Shown here one piece after another: positions 1 through 10,697 of a stretch of 64,000 bases of DNA; position 1 is the first letter of the stretch, and every line of letters starts with the position of its first letter. The stretch spans positions 744,001-808,000 of the forward strand of contig NZ_SRMB01000002.1 in assembly GCF_004745645.1 (NCBI RefSeq), in the 5' to 3' direction. Both the position numbers and the translations under genes were made by a program. The notes below the pieces were generated by a model that searched no databases, had not been told where the DNA came from, and saw nothing but the letters and a program-made list of their open reading frames with translations. Source of the DNA: Hymenobacter metallicola. Lineage in GTDB: Bacteria; Bacteroidota; Bacteroidia; Cytophagales; Hymenobacteraceae.

Positions 1-555
1 GGCAATCTTGATGGGCGGCAGCTTTTTCACCTTGAAAAACTCTTCCTGCATGTCGTCCATGTCCACGCACTGGTAGGCGGGCTTGAGGCGGTAGAGGTCG
101 TGCTTGCGGCCATAGGTCAACAGGCCATTGTAGGCGCCCACGATGCCCGCGTAGCGCCCGAAGGCCACAATCCGCTCCCCGGTGGCGTTGGTCAGCATTT
201 CGTAGTCGACCAGAGTAATGTTCTTCTGCAAAATGGCCCGCAGCAGCTCCCGGTTAGCGGGCTGCTTTTTCACGGTATGCGAAAAGAACATGTATGTCTT
301 ACTCGGAATCAGCTGGGCTACCGGCACTTCCTTCACGCCCATCAGAATGTCACACTGGCTCATGTCGGGGCTGACCTGAATACCCAGGTCGCGGTATTCC
401 TGGTCGGAGTAGCTGCGCACGGGGCTTTCCTGCACCACGATGGTCAGGCCGGGAAAGGTGCTTTGGGCTTCCACGCACTTCTTCGGGGTCAGGGGCACGC
501 GTTTGTCCGGCGGATTTTTGCCTTCGCAGATAATGCCAAGGGTAACTTTTCGCAT
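1..555 (-). CDS. NAD(P)-dependent oxidoreductase, saccharopine/alanine dehydrogenase-like, C-terminal part outside window
   Basis: The first 185 residues are present; the rest lies beyond the left edge. The protein opens MRKVTLGIICEGKNPPDKRV and continues with PLTPKKC and a stretch discussing as FFSHTVKKQPANRELL, the pattern of the AlaDh/PNT N-terminal domain found in saccharopine dehydrogenase (lysine-forming) and in bacterial lysine-ketoglutarate-reductase-like proteins. Family knowledge suggests an NAD(P)-dependent amino-acid dehydrogenase in the cytosol. The NAD-binding half is not visible, so the substrate cannot be judged. The ATG is the only start that leaves the conserved N-terminus intact, and it faces gcvP divergently across about 150 bases. 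Confidence 0.7.
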   Translation of the reverse strand, partial: MRKVTLGIICEGKNPPDKRVPLTPKKCVEAQSTFPGLTIVVQESPVRSYSDQEYRDLGIQVSPDMSQCDILMGVKEVPVAQLIPSKTYMFFSHTVKKQPANRELLRAILQKNITLVDYEMLTNATGERIVAFGRYAGIVGAYNGLLTYGRKHDLYRLKPAYQCVDMDDMQEEFFKVKKLPPIKIA

Positions 556-645
556 GGGTTTGGGGTTGGGTGGTAGCAACTTGAGTAGGAAGGAATTCGG
601 GTAAAACTAGCCCTTTTGCCGTAAGGCAGCCTCGTCTTTTCATCT

Positions 646-653
646 TACCTTTG
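646..653 (+). promoter_or_regulatory. Candidate -7 box (TACCTTTG) for gcvP
   Basis: TACCTTTG fits the Bacteroidota primary-sigma -7 consensus TAnnTTTG and lies 51 bases before the gcvP start. A TTTG at 615-618 is too far away for a good -33 element, so the call rests on the -7 box alone. Confidence 0.5.
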
Positions 654-704
654 TGTGCCCCACCCTCCCATCGGGCATTTCCCCGCCATTTCTAGCCCTT
701 TTCT

Positions 705-3626
<2,922 letters not shown>

Positions 3627-3641
3627 GCCTTATTGCTCAGC

Positions 3642-3675
3642 AAAAAGAGCCGCTCCTTTCGGGGCGGCTCTTTTT
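3642..3675 (+). terminator. Rho-independent terminator after gcvP
   Basis: A GC-rich stem (agagccgctcc / ggggcggctct, loop tttc) is flanked by five A on the left and T5 on the right, starting 15 bases after the gcvP stop. The A/T flanks allow it to work on both strands, so it may also stop the facing lipoprotein gene. Confidence 0.9.
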
Positions 3676-3725
3676 ATTTGAGTTTGGAAGCAGGCGTGAA
3701 GCCAGGCAGCCGACTTAGCAGTAGC

Positions 3726-4022
3726 CTAACGCTGCGGGAAGCAGGTGCGGTACATGTAGCCAGTCAGCGGCTTGCCGTCTTTGGTTACCTTGGCCTTCAC
3801 AAAATAAGCATCTACCGTGTCCATCACCTGCACTTCCATGCCGGAGCCAATGGTAGTAAGCTGAGCCGAGGTTTTAGTCATGCCGTCGTACAGGGTGCAT
3901 TCTACCACGGTATTGTAGGCAACCGGAGTTCGGTTGGGGCGAGTAGAGGAGGCCGTCTCACCGGCAGCGCTGCAGGAGGCTAAGGTGACCAGGCTTGAGA
4001 AGTAAAGTAGATGTTTGCGCAT
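3726..4022 (-). CDS. Small lipoprotein, possible SH3-like fold
   Basis: A 98-residue protein with a short signal peptide ending in a lipobox (LASC, C17), followed by a Thr/Ser-rich linker. The C-terminal part contains a run (SGMEVQVMDTVDAYFVKAKV) resembling bacterial SH3-like domains, in which a 'property value - effect on activity' beta pattern binds peptidoglycan or peptides. That assignment is weak. It ends in MYRTCFPQR with a second Cys. It stands alone between gcvP and the DUF4136 gene. An envelope location is likely; the function is unknown. Confidence 0.65.
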   Translation of the reverse strand: MRKHLLYFSSLVTLASCSAAGETASSTRPNRTPVAYNTVVECTLYDGMTKTSAQLTTIGSGMEVQVMDTVDAYFVKAKVTKDGKPLTGYMYRTCFPQR

Positions 4023-4242
4023 AAGGTGTTATTAGGTCCGTTAAGATAGGGCTATTTCAAGGGTAAAAGGAATTTTCCAGTAAAAATTCTTTCCCGGAAT
4101 AGGCTGCTAGCCTACTACTTTGGGAACGTTGGCAGGCCTCCCAACGTTAAAACAGCAGACCCTGAAAGCTGGATTTTTCAGCCTTTGTCTTCGGCTGATT
4201 CTCGCTCCTTGGGTTCTTCCTTTCACTATCTGATCAACGACG

Positions 4243-4845
4243 ATGAACCGCATATCCCGCTTCTTTACCCGCCCGGTGGCTATGGCTGCTGTGGGTCTTT
4301 CCCTGCTGCTGGGTGCTACCAGCTGCGCTACCTCTTCCCGGGTGGGGGTTACTTCCGATTTTGACCATTCCGTAAACTTCCGCACTTTCAAAACCTGGGC
4401 CTGGTATCCACAGCAGCCCCAGGATAGTGAAGGCGGCCCGGCCCAAGGCTACCAGTCTTTTCTCGACAAGCGTCTGCGCACGGCCGTGGAGTCGGAGATG
4501 GTAAAGAAAGGCCTGACCCGCGTTGACAAAAACCCCGATGTGTACGTGGCCTACAGCGCCAAAGTCGAGGACAAGCAGCGCGCGAACAACACCTATTCGC
4601 CCTGGGGCTACCCTTATTACGGCTACTATGGCTACGGCCGCGGCTTCTACCAGCAGCCCGTTACTGATTACAAAGCCGGTACGGTTATCATCGACCTAGT
4701 GGACGCTAAGCGCAAGCAGCTGGCCTGGCGCGGCTTCGGGGAGGCGCAGATCGACCAGCAGACCATTTCCGAGCAGGAAGCTTACCGTATTGTGGGCAGT
4801 GTGCTGAGCACCTACCCGCCGACCGACAACCAGGCGCAGCGGTAA
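4243..4845 (+). CDS. DUF4136 family lipoprotein
   Basis: A 200-residue lipoprotein. The signal peptide ends in LLGATSC, with the lipidated Cys at 28. The mature part opens with DFDHSVNFRTFKTWAWYP and closes with an AWRGFGEAQI...EAYRIVGSVLSTYPP segment, both typical of DUF4136, an outer-membrane-associated family of unknown function common in Bacteroidota and Proteobacteria. A Tyr/Gly-rich insert (about residues 115-150) varies between members. The ATG preceded by a signal peptide decides the start. It is monocistronic, closed by a strong terminator. Confidence 0.88.
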   Translation: MNRISRFFTRPVAMAAVGLSLLLGATSCATSSRVGVTSDFDHSVNFRTFKTWAWYPQQPQDSEGGPAQGYQSFLDKRLRTAVESEMVKKGLTRVDKNPDVYVAYSAKVEDKQRANNTYSPWGYPYYGYYGYGRGFYQQPVTDYKAGTVIIDLVDAKRKQLAWRGFGEAQIDQQTISEQEAYRIVGSVLSTYPPTDNQAQR

Positions 4846-4860
4846 TTCCTTCTAGGTATT

Positions 4861-4908
4861 AGAAACAAAAAGAGCGGCTCCGATAACGGAGCCGCTCTTT
4901 TTGTTTCT
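4861..4908. terminator. Bidirectional terminator between DUF4136 gene and lipA
   Basis: A long stem with an ATAA loop (gagcggctccg / cggagccgctc) is flanked by AGAAACAAAAA on one side and TTTTTGTTTCT on the other, so it has a U-tract on both strands. The converging genes end 16 bases to either side. Confidence 0.93.
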
Positions 4909-4923
4909 GGTATGGTAGCTACC

Positions 4924-5838
4924 TTAAATCGGCACGTTGACATGACGCTCGGCGTGGTAGCTGCTGCGGACCAGCGGGCCGGCCTCCACGTACTTTAGCC
5001 CCCGGCGCAAACCCTCCTCGCGGTAGTGGGCAAACAGGTCGGGGTGGATGAATTCGGCGACTTCGATGTGACGCTTGGTGGGCTGCAGGTACTGGCCCAG
5101 GGTCAGGATGTCGAGGCCGTTGGCGGCTAGGTCGTCCATGGCCTGGTACATTTCCTCCTTCGTCTCACCCAGGCCCAGCATGATACCCGACTTGGTACGC
5201 TTGCCCGCTTCCTTGGTGCGGCGAATCTGCTCCAAGCTCCGGTCGTACTTCGCCTGGGGCCGCACGAGGCGGTAAAGACTGCCCACCGTTTCCACGTTGT
5301 GCGACACTACCTCCTGGCCACCGGCAATCATGGTTTCCAGGGCGGCCCAGTTGGCTTTCACATCCGGAATCAGCGTCTCAATTGTGGTGGCCGGGCTGAG
5401 TTCCTTAATGCGCACTACTGTTTCGTGCCAGATGCTGGCGCCGCGGTCCTTGAGCTCATCACGGTTGACGCTGGTAATGACGGCGTGCTTAACGCCCATC
5501 AGCTGAATGGCTTCGGCGACGCGGCGGGGCTCGTCGGTATCGTACTCATTGGGGCGGCCCGTAGCGACGGCGCAGAACGAGCAGGAGCGCGTACACACGT
5601 TGCCCAAAATCATAAACGTGGCAGTACCAGCACCCCAGCACTCCCCCATGTTCGGGCAATTGCCGCTCTCACAAATCGTGTGCAGCTTATGTTCGTCCAC
5701 CAAGCGGCGGACTTTGGCATATTCAGGCCCTACCGGCAGCTTCACGCGCAGCCAGTCGGGCTTGCGGGGCTTGGCCGGCACCGCCGGAGCGGCCGTTTCG
5801 GCTTGAATGATGGGTAGGGTAAGCAACAGGTCATCCAT
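4924..5838 (-). CDS. lipA: Lipoyl synthase
   Basis: LipA is a radical-SAM enzyme that inserts two sulfur atoms into the octanoyl chain on lipoyl domains (GcvH and the 2-oxoacid dehydrogenase E2 proteins). At 304 residues it has normal length. Both iron-sulfur clusters are visible: the auxiliary cluster CX4CX5C (C56, C61, C67) and the radical-SAM CX3CX2C (C82, C86, C89, in CTRSCSFC). The C-terminal RSSY segment that supplies a serine ligand to the auxiliary cluster is also present. A -7 promoter box lies only four bases before the ATG, so the transcript is probably leaderless. The product serves GcvP/GcvH and the 2-oxoacid dehydrogenase whose E1 lies 2.7 kb away. Confidence 0.97.
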   Translation of the reverse strand: MDDLLLTLPIIQAETAAPAVPAKPRKPDWLRVKLPVGPEYAKVRRLVDEHKLHTICESGNCPNMGECWGAGTATFMILGNVCTRSCSFCAVATGRPNEYDTDEPRRVAEAIQLMGVKHAVITSVNRDELKDRGASIWHETVVRIKELSPATTIETLIPDVKANWAALETMIAGGQEVVSHNVETVGSLYRLVRPQAKYDRSLEQIRRTKEAGKRTKSGIMLGLGETKEEMYQAMDDLAANGLDILTLGQYLQPTKRHIEVAEFIHPDLFAHYREEGLRRGLKYVEAGPLVRSSYHAERHVNVPI

Positions 5839-5842
5839 ACTA

Positions 5843-5850
5843 CAAAGGTA
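5843..5850 (-). promoter_or_regulatory. -7 box (TACCTTTG) directly in front of lipA
   Basis: A perfect TAnnTTTG box read on the minus strand. Its last base is four bases from the A of the lipA ATG. With the usual distance from box to transcription start, the message would begin at or within the start codon. No clear TTTG was found at the -33 position. Confidence 0.6.
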
Positions 5851-5892
5851 GCAGTCAGTTAGCAGTTATGAGTACCACCCGGGGCAGATGGC

Positions 5893-5955
5893 TAAAAAAC
5901 GAGGACTTTTCAGTCGTCAGGTACTAAACACCCAAACGCCCGAAAAGTCCTCTTT
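5893..5955 (-). terminator. Terminator after the outer-membrane barrel gene
   Basis: Inverted repeat with 11-bp arms (gaggacttttc / gaaaagtcctc) and a 30-base loop. On the minus strand it is followed by GTTTTTTAG, giving a U-rich tail, and it lies about 30 bases after the stop of the barrel-protein gene. Confidence 0.75.
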
Positions 5956-5982
5956 AGCAGCAGAAAATGTAGTGCTAGCCGC

Positions 5983-6759
5983 CTAGCTTCTATGCCCGAT
6001 GTAGAGGGTCAGATACACGGAAGGAAAAAACTTGTTGTTCAGTGTTTTGTCGTCAATGTTCTGGGCCCGCAGAATCATCAGTTCTTTGGGATACAGCTCG
6101 AACAGGAACCCGGTTTCAATACCAGCTACGGCGTCGCGGTAGCGGCCGTACTCAAAGCTGAGGGCCCCGCGCAAATGAGCCCCAACCTTGACTTGCGTTT
6201 GGCTGGCCCCTGAGAAAAGGGGGGCACGGTCCAGAATACGGGCTTCCGAAGAGTTGATCATCGGGTCGTACTGCTCACTGCGAATGTCTTCCTGGATTGC
6301 TACTCCCGGCCGTTCGCGCACGGTATAATCGTAGTAGATGTAGTACGGCATCAGCAGGCCAATGGACGGCCCGGCCCCGAGCAGGGCATTCACCTGCACC
6401 CCCGACTCGGGCGCTTTGCGGAAAATAACCCGCTGCATCCCGTAGGAAGGCCGCAACACAAACAAGTAATTCGACTTGCCATACACGAAAGAGCCCCCCG
6501 AATTAGGATTCAGCCGGCGCTGCTCCTTAGGGTGCTTTACTTCCACGCCCTCAACTCCCCAAAAGCGGGACCATTTCTCGTCTAGTACCCGGGTAGAGCG
6601 CACGGCTACTCCGCCAATCAGACCGCCGCGGGTATTGAAGTTGATTCCGTAGGTAAATTCCTTTCGGTACGACGGTTCATCGGAGCTCTGGGCCTGCACC
6701 TGAGACGTTGCGCCAAGCAGAGCGAACAGACAAAAACCAAAACTGTAAAGGTTGCGCAC
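5983..6759 (-). CDS. Outer-membrane beta-barrel protein, signal peptide
   Basis: The reading frame is open well upstream, into the osmC-like gene, but a clean signal peptide begins at a GTG (VRNLYSFGFCLFALLGA...VQAQ), giving 258 residues. An alternative ATG 90 bases upstream is in frame. The mature part alternates Gly/aromatic and polar residues (FTYGINFNTRGGLIGGVAV, YLFVLRPSYGMQRVI) and ends in SVYLTLYIGHR, the amphipathic terminal strand of a porin-family/PorT-like barrel. The function is unknown. It ends at a terminator facing lipA. Confidence 0.68.
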   Translation of the reverse strand: MRNLYSFGFCLFALLGATSQVQAQSSDEPSYRKEFTYGINFNTRGGLIGGVAVRSTRVLDEKWSRFWGVEGVEVKHPKEQRRLNPNSGGSFVYGKSNYLFVLRPSYGMQRVIFRKAPESGVQVNALLGAGPSIGLLMPYYIYYDYTVRERPGVAIQEDIRSEQYDPMINSSEARILDRAPLFSGASQTQVKVGAHLRGALSFEYGRYRDAVAGIETGFLFELYPKELMILRAQNIDDKTLNNKFFPSVYLTLYIGHRS

Positions 6760-6834
6760 GGTGGGTAGGCTAGCTAAAGATGGGGAAATAAACCGCGAAA
6801 AGGCTGGCAGTAGGGCCTTACAATCTAAAGTACG

Positions 6835-6842
6835 TAAATTTG
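6835..6842 (+). promoter_or_regulatory. Candidate -7 box (TAAATTTG) for the OsmC gene
   Basis: Matches TAnnTTTG, 28 bases upstream of the OsmC-family ATG. It sits in the region shared with the divergent outer-membrane protein gene. No good -33 match was seen. Confidence 0.5.
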
Positions 6843-6870
6843 TGAGCATTGTCTTGCCAACTTTCTGACT

Positions 6871-7278
6871 ATGAGCACCGCCACCGCCCGCTATACCGGT
6901 AAACTGCGTACCGAAGCTGTTCACACGGCTTCCGGCACTACCATTTTCACCGATGCCCCCGTCGACAACCACGGCCGGGGAGAAGCCTTCTCCCCCACCG
7001 ACCTGGTCAGTGCCAGCTTGGGCGCTTGCATGATGACCATTATGGGCATCGTGGCCGAGCGGCACCAGCTAGACATGACCGGCGTTAGCTTCGAGGTGAA
7101 CAAGCACATGGCCTCAGAGCCACGGCGCATTGCCCAGATTGATGTAAACTTTCGTCTTCCGGCCAGCTTGTCGGACAAGGACCGCGCCCTGCTTGAAAAT
7201 GCCGCGCGCACTTGCCCAGTGGCTTTAAGCTTGAACCCTGAAATCCGGCAGGAGGTTCAGTTTTCGTACGACCTCTAG
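6871..7278 (+). CDS. OsmC family peroxiredoxin-like protein
   Basis: A 135-residue cytosolic protein of the OsmC/Ohr fold, which reduces organic hydroperoxides with a pair of cysteines. Two cysteines stand in the family positions: LGACMMTIMG (first Cys, at the start of the central helix) and ARTCPVALSL (second Cys). The DNHGRGEAFSPTDLVSASLGAC run is a typical OsmC signature. The neighbouring YtxJ homologue is also a thiol-redox protein, so the two converging genes may both serve oxidative-stress defence, but they are on opposite strands. Confidence 0.92.
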   Translation: MSTATARYTGKLRTEAVHTASGTTIFTDAPVDNHGRGEAFSPTDLVSASLGACMMTIMGIVAERHQLDMTGVSFEVNKHMASEPRRIAQIDVNFRLPASLSDKDRALLENAARTCPVALSLNPEIRQEVQFSYDL

Positions 7279-7289
7279 GCTTGCTTTTA

Positions 7290-7353
7290 CAACGGAAACT
7301 GGGCGTGGTGCAAGCTCTTGCAGGAAGAGTGGCACTACGCCCAGTTTCCGTTG
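7290..7353. terminator. Long hairpin between two converging genes, probable bidirectional terminator
   Basis: 22-base arms starting CAACGGAAACTGGGCG are complementary except for one position, with a 20-base loop, exactly in the gap between the OsmC gene and ytxJ. There is no clear U-tract on either side, so termination is inferred from position and stem strength. Confidence 0.6.
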
Positions 7354-7365
7354 GTAGCTACCCCG

Positions 7366-7710
7366 TTAGGCCAATTGGCTTTTCACGTCGCTAAGGCGAA
7401 TACCCATGTGCGAAGCGTCGAAGCGGCACTCGCCATCCTGAATCAGCAGCAGCTGGGGCGACTCGTGGCGCACACCAAACTTGGTGGCTATTTCAGTGGA
7501 AATAGGCCGAAAGCGCAGCAAGTCGAGGTAGTAAATTTTTACGTCGGCTAAATCGGCATCGGGCCACTGGCGCTCCAGCTTGCTTTTGGCGGCGGCGCTA
7601 ATCGAGCAGCTGGTGCTGTGCTTGAAGATGAGCACCGGGTGCTCATGCGACTCCCGCACGATGTCGGTGAGTTGGTCGGATTCGGTAAGAGGCAGCCAGG
7701 GAGTGCTCAT
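7366..7710 (-). CDS. ytxJ: Bacillithiol-system redox protein YtxJ
   Basis: A 114-residue thioredoxin-fold protein with the YtxJ signature: PVLIFKHSTSCSISAAAK contains a single Cys (C35) in a T-S-C-S context, followed by the cis-Pro loop in HESPQLLLI. YtxJ acts as a monothiol bacilliredoxin-like protein that resolves mixed disulfides with bacillithiol in Bacillus and many Bacteroidota. The frame is open 21 codons further upstream, but that stretch is rich in Lys/Arg and overlaps the next gene, so the internal ATG is preferred. Four bases separate it from the upstream small-protein gene, suggesting one transcript. Confidence 0.85.
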   Translation of the reverse strand: MSTPWLPLTESDQLTDIVRESHEHPVLIFKHSTSCSISAAAKSKLERQWPDADLADVKIYYLDLLRFRPISTEIATKFGVRHESPQLLLIQDGECRFDASHMGIRLSDVKSQLA

Positions 7711-7714
7711 AGGA

Positions 7715-8038
7715 TTAGTCTTTCGTCGCTTTCTTTTTTTTGCGCAACCCCAGTCCCACGTGGGCTGGTTCACTCACGCGCGGTACACCGGTTTTGTCAA
7801 ACTTATAACTGTCGCGGCCGTCTTTAGGTTGCTGCGGGCGCCCGGTACCGCCGGGTTTCAGGGCCGTTTTGCTGACGGCCAAATGCGAGTCTTTGTACTC
7901 GGCCTTTACCTTGCGGGCATCCCGCAACGCTTTGCGGTTTTCGGCGCGCTGCCGCGCCGGATACATATCCTCGGTTTGGGCCAGAGCGGCCGTGCTGGCG
8001 CACAGCAGTAGTCCGGTGGCTAAGTAGATGAAGCGCAT
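7715..8038 (-). CDS. Small exported basic protein, unknown function
   Basis: A 107-residue protein with a signal peptide (MRFIYLATGLLLCASTAALAQ) and a mature part rich in Lys, Arg, Pro and Asp (ENRKALRDARKVKAEYKDS; tail LRKKKKATKD). No known domain is visible. It is four bases upstream of ytxJ and probably co-transcribed with it. Low complexity makes homology searches unreliable; a periplasmic or surface location is inferred from the signal peptide only. Confidence 0.6.
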   Translation of the reverse strand: MRFIYLATGLLLCASTAALAQTEDMYPARQRAENRKALRDARKVKAEYKDSHLAVSKTALKPGGTGRPQQPKDGRDSYKFDKTGVPRVSEPAHVGLGLRKKKKATKD

Positions 8039-8145
8039 AGAGGCTACAATTAGGAAGGCTGAGCCGGTTAGAGGATTGGGTACCTAAATGGTTTAGACCG
8101 ACTTCTGCCTGATACGCAAAAGCCGTTGCGGTGATCTTTGAAAAG

Positions 8146-8460
8146 TTAAAACGGCAAGGGCACCCCCAGGAAAGTGCGCTGCCCCACCTTTTTCTTGAGG
8201 CGGCGCCGCTCATACTTAGGCTTTTTCAGCAGGCCTTTCTTGTCGTAGCTATTGCGGATGGGCTTAATCTCCGAAGAAGCGGCGGTGCTACGCCCATCGG
8301 CCGATACCTCGTCCTTATTGCCCGCCTTGACCTTGGGCTGGGGCGGCCCTTTGGGGTTGGGCATCCGGTAGGGCCGGCAGGACTCGGCCCCCAACAGCAG
8401 CAGCAGACCCAGCCCTATGGCCCAGCTCCCACGGCGCATTTTATCAAACAACGGGCTCAT
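8146..8460 (-). CDS. Small basic lipoprotein, unknown function
   Basis: 104 residues. After a hydrophobic leader the lipobox GAESC places the lipidated Cys at 28 (or at 21 if translation starts at the second Met, MRRGSW). The mature protein is Pro/Lys-rich with a basic C-terminal tail (KPKYERRRLKKKVGQ). It resembles the exported basic protein just downstream in composition but not in sequence. No function can be assigned. Confidence 0.55.
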   Translation of the reverse strand: MSPLFDKMRRGSWAIGLGLLLLLGAESCRPYRMPNPKGPPQPKVKAGNKDEVSADGRSTAASSEIKPIRNSYDKKGLLKKPKYERRRLKKKVGQRTFLGVPLPF

Positions 8461-8527
8461 GCAGGGTATACTTCAGAATAAGGCGACCGGGAAATTCGGA
8501 AAGATAAAGAACAACCCAGACTCTACC

Positions 8528-8568
8528 AGCACCCGCCCGCCAACCGTAGGAGCGGCCGGGCGGGTGCT
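8528..8568. terminator. Hairpin at the 3' end of the E1 gene, possible terminator
   Basis: Perfect 12-bp arms (agcacccgcccg / cgggcgggtgct) around a 17-base loop, 15 bases after the stop of the minus-strand E1 gene. No U-tract follows, so a role in termination or message stability is only likely. Confidence 0.45.
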
Positions 8569-8582
8569 CATTGAGAGGTTGC

Positions 8583-10562
8583 TTAGTAAGCCAGCAGCTT
8601 CTCGACCCGCTCCCGCAGGCGCTGCTGGGGCAGAAAGGCCTTTTCCAGCGGGGGCGCAAACGGAATGGCCGTATCCAGGGAAGCCACGCGCTGCACGGGG
8701 CCGTCGAGGTGCTCGAAGCAGTGTTCGGCAATCCAGGCCGCAATTTCGCCCCCGATACCGCCCGTCAGCGTGTCTTCGTGAAAGAGAATAACCCGGCCGG
8801 TTTTGAGCACCGTTTGGCGCACGGCTTCTTCGTCCCAGGGCAGCAGGGTGCGCAAGTCCAGAATATCACAGTCCAGACTTAGCTCGTCGGCCAGCTGCGT
8901 GGCCCAGTGCACGCCCGCGCCGTAGGTAATGATGCTCAGCTCCGAGCCCTCCCGGGCCAGGGCGGCCTTGCCGATGGGCGTAGTGTAATAGGCATCGGGC
9001 ACCGGGCCGCTGATGGAGCGGTAGAGCAGCTTGTGCTCGAAGTAAATCACCGGGTTGGGGTCCTCAATAGCGGCGTTGAGCAGGCCTTTGGCGTCGTGGG
9101 GGTTCGAAGGGAATACCACTTTCAGCCCCGGCGTGTGGGTAAACCAGGCTTCGTTGCTCTGCGAGTGGAAGGGCCCGGCGGCCGAACCGGCCCCGGTGGG
9201 CATGCGCACCACCACGTCGGCGTTCTGGCCCCAGCGGTAGTGGCTTTTGGCCAGGTTATTCACAATCTGGTTGAAGCCGCAGGTCACGAAGTCAGCGAAC
9301 TGCATTTCGACCATGGCCTTCTTGCGGCGGATGCTCAGGCCCAGCCCCGCCCCCACAATAGCCGACTCGCACAGGGGCGTGTTGCGCACCCGTCCTTTAC
9401 CAAACTGCGCCACAAAGCCTTCGGTCACCTTGAACACCCCACCGTAGTCGGCAATGTCCTGGCCCATGAGTACCAGCTCCGGAAACCGCTCCATGCTCTG
9501 GCGCAGCCCGTCGCTGATGGCATCGACGTAGCGCTTGTCGGTGCTGGGGCCGTCGGCGGGTGGGTTCTGCTCGGGCGCGTCGAAAGGCTGGTACATATCG
9601 GCTACTTCCTGCTCGATGCTGGCCGTGGGCATAGGCGTCGCATCGGCCACGCGCAGACCTTCCTCGATTTCGCGCTTGATGGTTTCGCGGAAGCGCATAC
9701 GGGCCTCTTCGTCCAGGATGCCCTCCTGAATCAGCCACTTCTCGTAGTTCTCGACCGGGTCTTTCTGGCCCCACTCCTCAAACAGCTCCTGGGGCACGTA
9801 TTTGGTGCCGGAGGCTTCCTCGTGGCCCCGCATCCGGAACGTCAGGGCCTCCAGCAGCACGGGCCGGGGGTTCTGGCGCAGGTCCTCGGCCAGGCGGCGC
9901 ACCGTGTCGTAGACTTCCAGCACGTTGTTGCCGTCAATCTGCACGGCTTCCATGCCGTAGGCCGGGCCCTTGTCGATAAAGTAGTTGCAGCGGAACTGCT
10001 CCTTGCTGGGTGTACTCAGGCCGTAGCCGTTGTTTTCGATGATGAAGATGACCGGGAGCTGCCACACGGCGGCCACGTTCAGGGCCTCGTGGAAGTCGCC
10101 TTCGGAAGCGCCGCCGTCGCCGCTGTACGTTACCGTTACGCGGGGCTCCTTGTCCAGCACATCGGCCAGGGCAATGCCGCCGGCCACGGCCAGCTGGGGG
10201 CCCAGGTGCGAAATCATGCCCACAATGTGGTGCTCGTTGGTGCCGAAGTGAAAGCTCCGGTCCCGGCCCTTGGTGAAGCCGGTGGTTTTGCCCTGCCACT
10301 GGGCAAAAAGCCGGTCGAGGGGAATGTTGCGGCCCGTGAACACGCCCAGGTTGCGGTGCAGGGGCAGAATGTACTCGTCCGGGTTCAGGGCCAGGGTGCT
10401 GCCCACCGAAATGGCCTCCTGCCCAATGCCCGAAAACCACTTGCTAACTTTGCCCTGCCGCAGCAGAATCAGCATTTTTTCCTCAATCATGCGCGGCTTG
10501 AGCAGTCCTTGGTAGAGGTGGAGCAGAATGTCGTTGGAGTAGTCTTTCCGGTCGAAGTTCAT
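8583..10562 (-). CDS. 2-oxoacid dehydrogenase E1, fused alpha and beta subunits (branched-chain type)
   Basis: A 659-residue thiamine-diphosphate enzyme that decarboxylates a 2-oxoacid, probably branched-chain 2-oxoacids, and acylates the lipoyl arm of E2. Residues 15-330 are the alpha part, with the ThDP motif GDGGASEGDF (from residue 148) ending at ENN (176-178). Residues 342-659 are the beta part (KRYVDAISDGLRQSM..., then PLCESAIVGAGLGLSI, and a transketolase C-terminal domain). A Pro-rich linker joins them. Fusion is common in Bacteroidota, where it is often annotated as dehydrogenase E1 component. No E2 or E3 gene is adjacent. It depends on LipA through its E2 partner. Confidence 0.93.
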   Translation of the reverse strand: MNFDRKDYSNDILLHLYQGLLKPRMIEEKMLILLRQGKVSKWFSGIGQEAISVGSTLALNPDEYILPLHRNLGVFTGRNIPLDRLFAQWQGKTTGFTKGRDRSFHFGTNEHHIVGMISHLGPQLAVAGGIALADVLDKEPRVTVTYSGDGGASEGDFHEALNVAAVWQLPVIFIIENNGYGLSTPSKEQFRCNYFIDKGPAYGMEAVQIDGNNVLEVYDTVRRLAEDLRQNPRPVLLEALTFRMRGHEEASGTKYVPQELFEEWGQKDPVENYEKWLIQEGILDEEARMRFRETIKREIEEGLRVADATPMPTASIEQEVADMYQPFDAPEQNPPADGPSTDKRYVDAISDGLRQSMERFPELVLMGQDIADYGGVFKVTEGFVAQFGKGRVRNTPLCESAIVGAGLGLSIRRKKAMVEMQFADFVTCGFNQIVNNLAKSHYRWGQNADVVVRMPTGAGSAAGPFHSQSNEAWFTHTPGLKVVFPSNPHDAKGLLNAAIEDPNPVIYFEHKLLYRSISGPVPDAYYTTPIGKAALAREGSELSIITYGAGVHWATQLADELSLDCDILDLRTLLPWDEEAVRQTVLKTGRVILFHEDTLTGGIGGEIAAWIAEHCFEHLDGPVQRVASLDTAIPFAPPLEKAFLPQQRLRERVEKLLAY

Positions 10563-10591
10563 AATCAGCAGGAGGGTGGGTGGTATCGGGG

Positions 10592-10599
10592 CAAAAGTA
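10592..10599 (-). promoter_or_regulatory. -7 box (TACTTTTG) for the E1 gene
   Basis: Perfect TAnnTTTG on the minus strand, 30 bases before the E1 start codon. The AT-rich run about 17 bases upstream could serve as a weak -33 element. Confidence 0.55.
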
Positions 10600-10697
10600 C
10601 AGGTTTGGGCGAAAGGAAAATTGTTGAGCCGGCATTGTGAAAAGCACGGGCTTACTGCATCTATCTTCGGGGCTGATTTCCTCCCTGCTATCCTTTT

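Noticed and set aside
6760..7065. N-terminal extension of the outer-membrane barrel protein into the OsmC gene
   Set aside because: It overlaps a well-supported gene on the other strand, and a clean signal peptide starts at the GTG used here.
8907..10640. 577-codon open frame on the plus strand opposite the E1 gene
   Set aside because: Antisense shadow of a well-supported enzyme; no signal peptide, domain or promoter.
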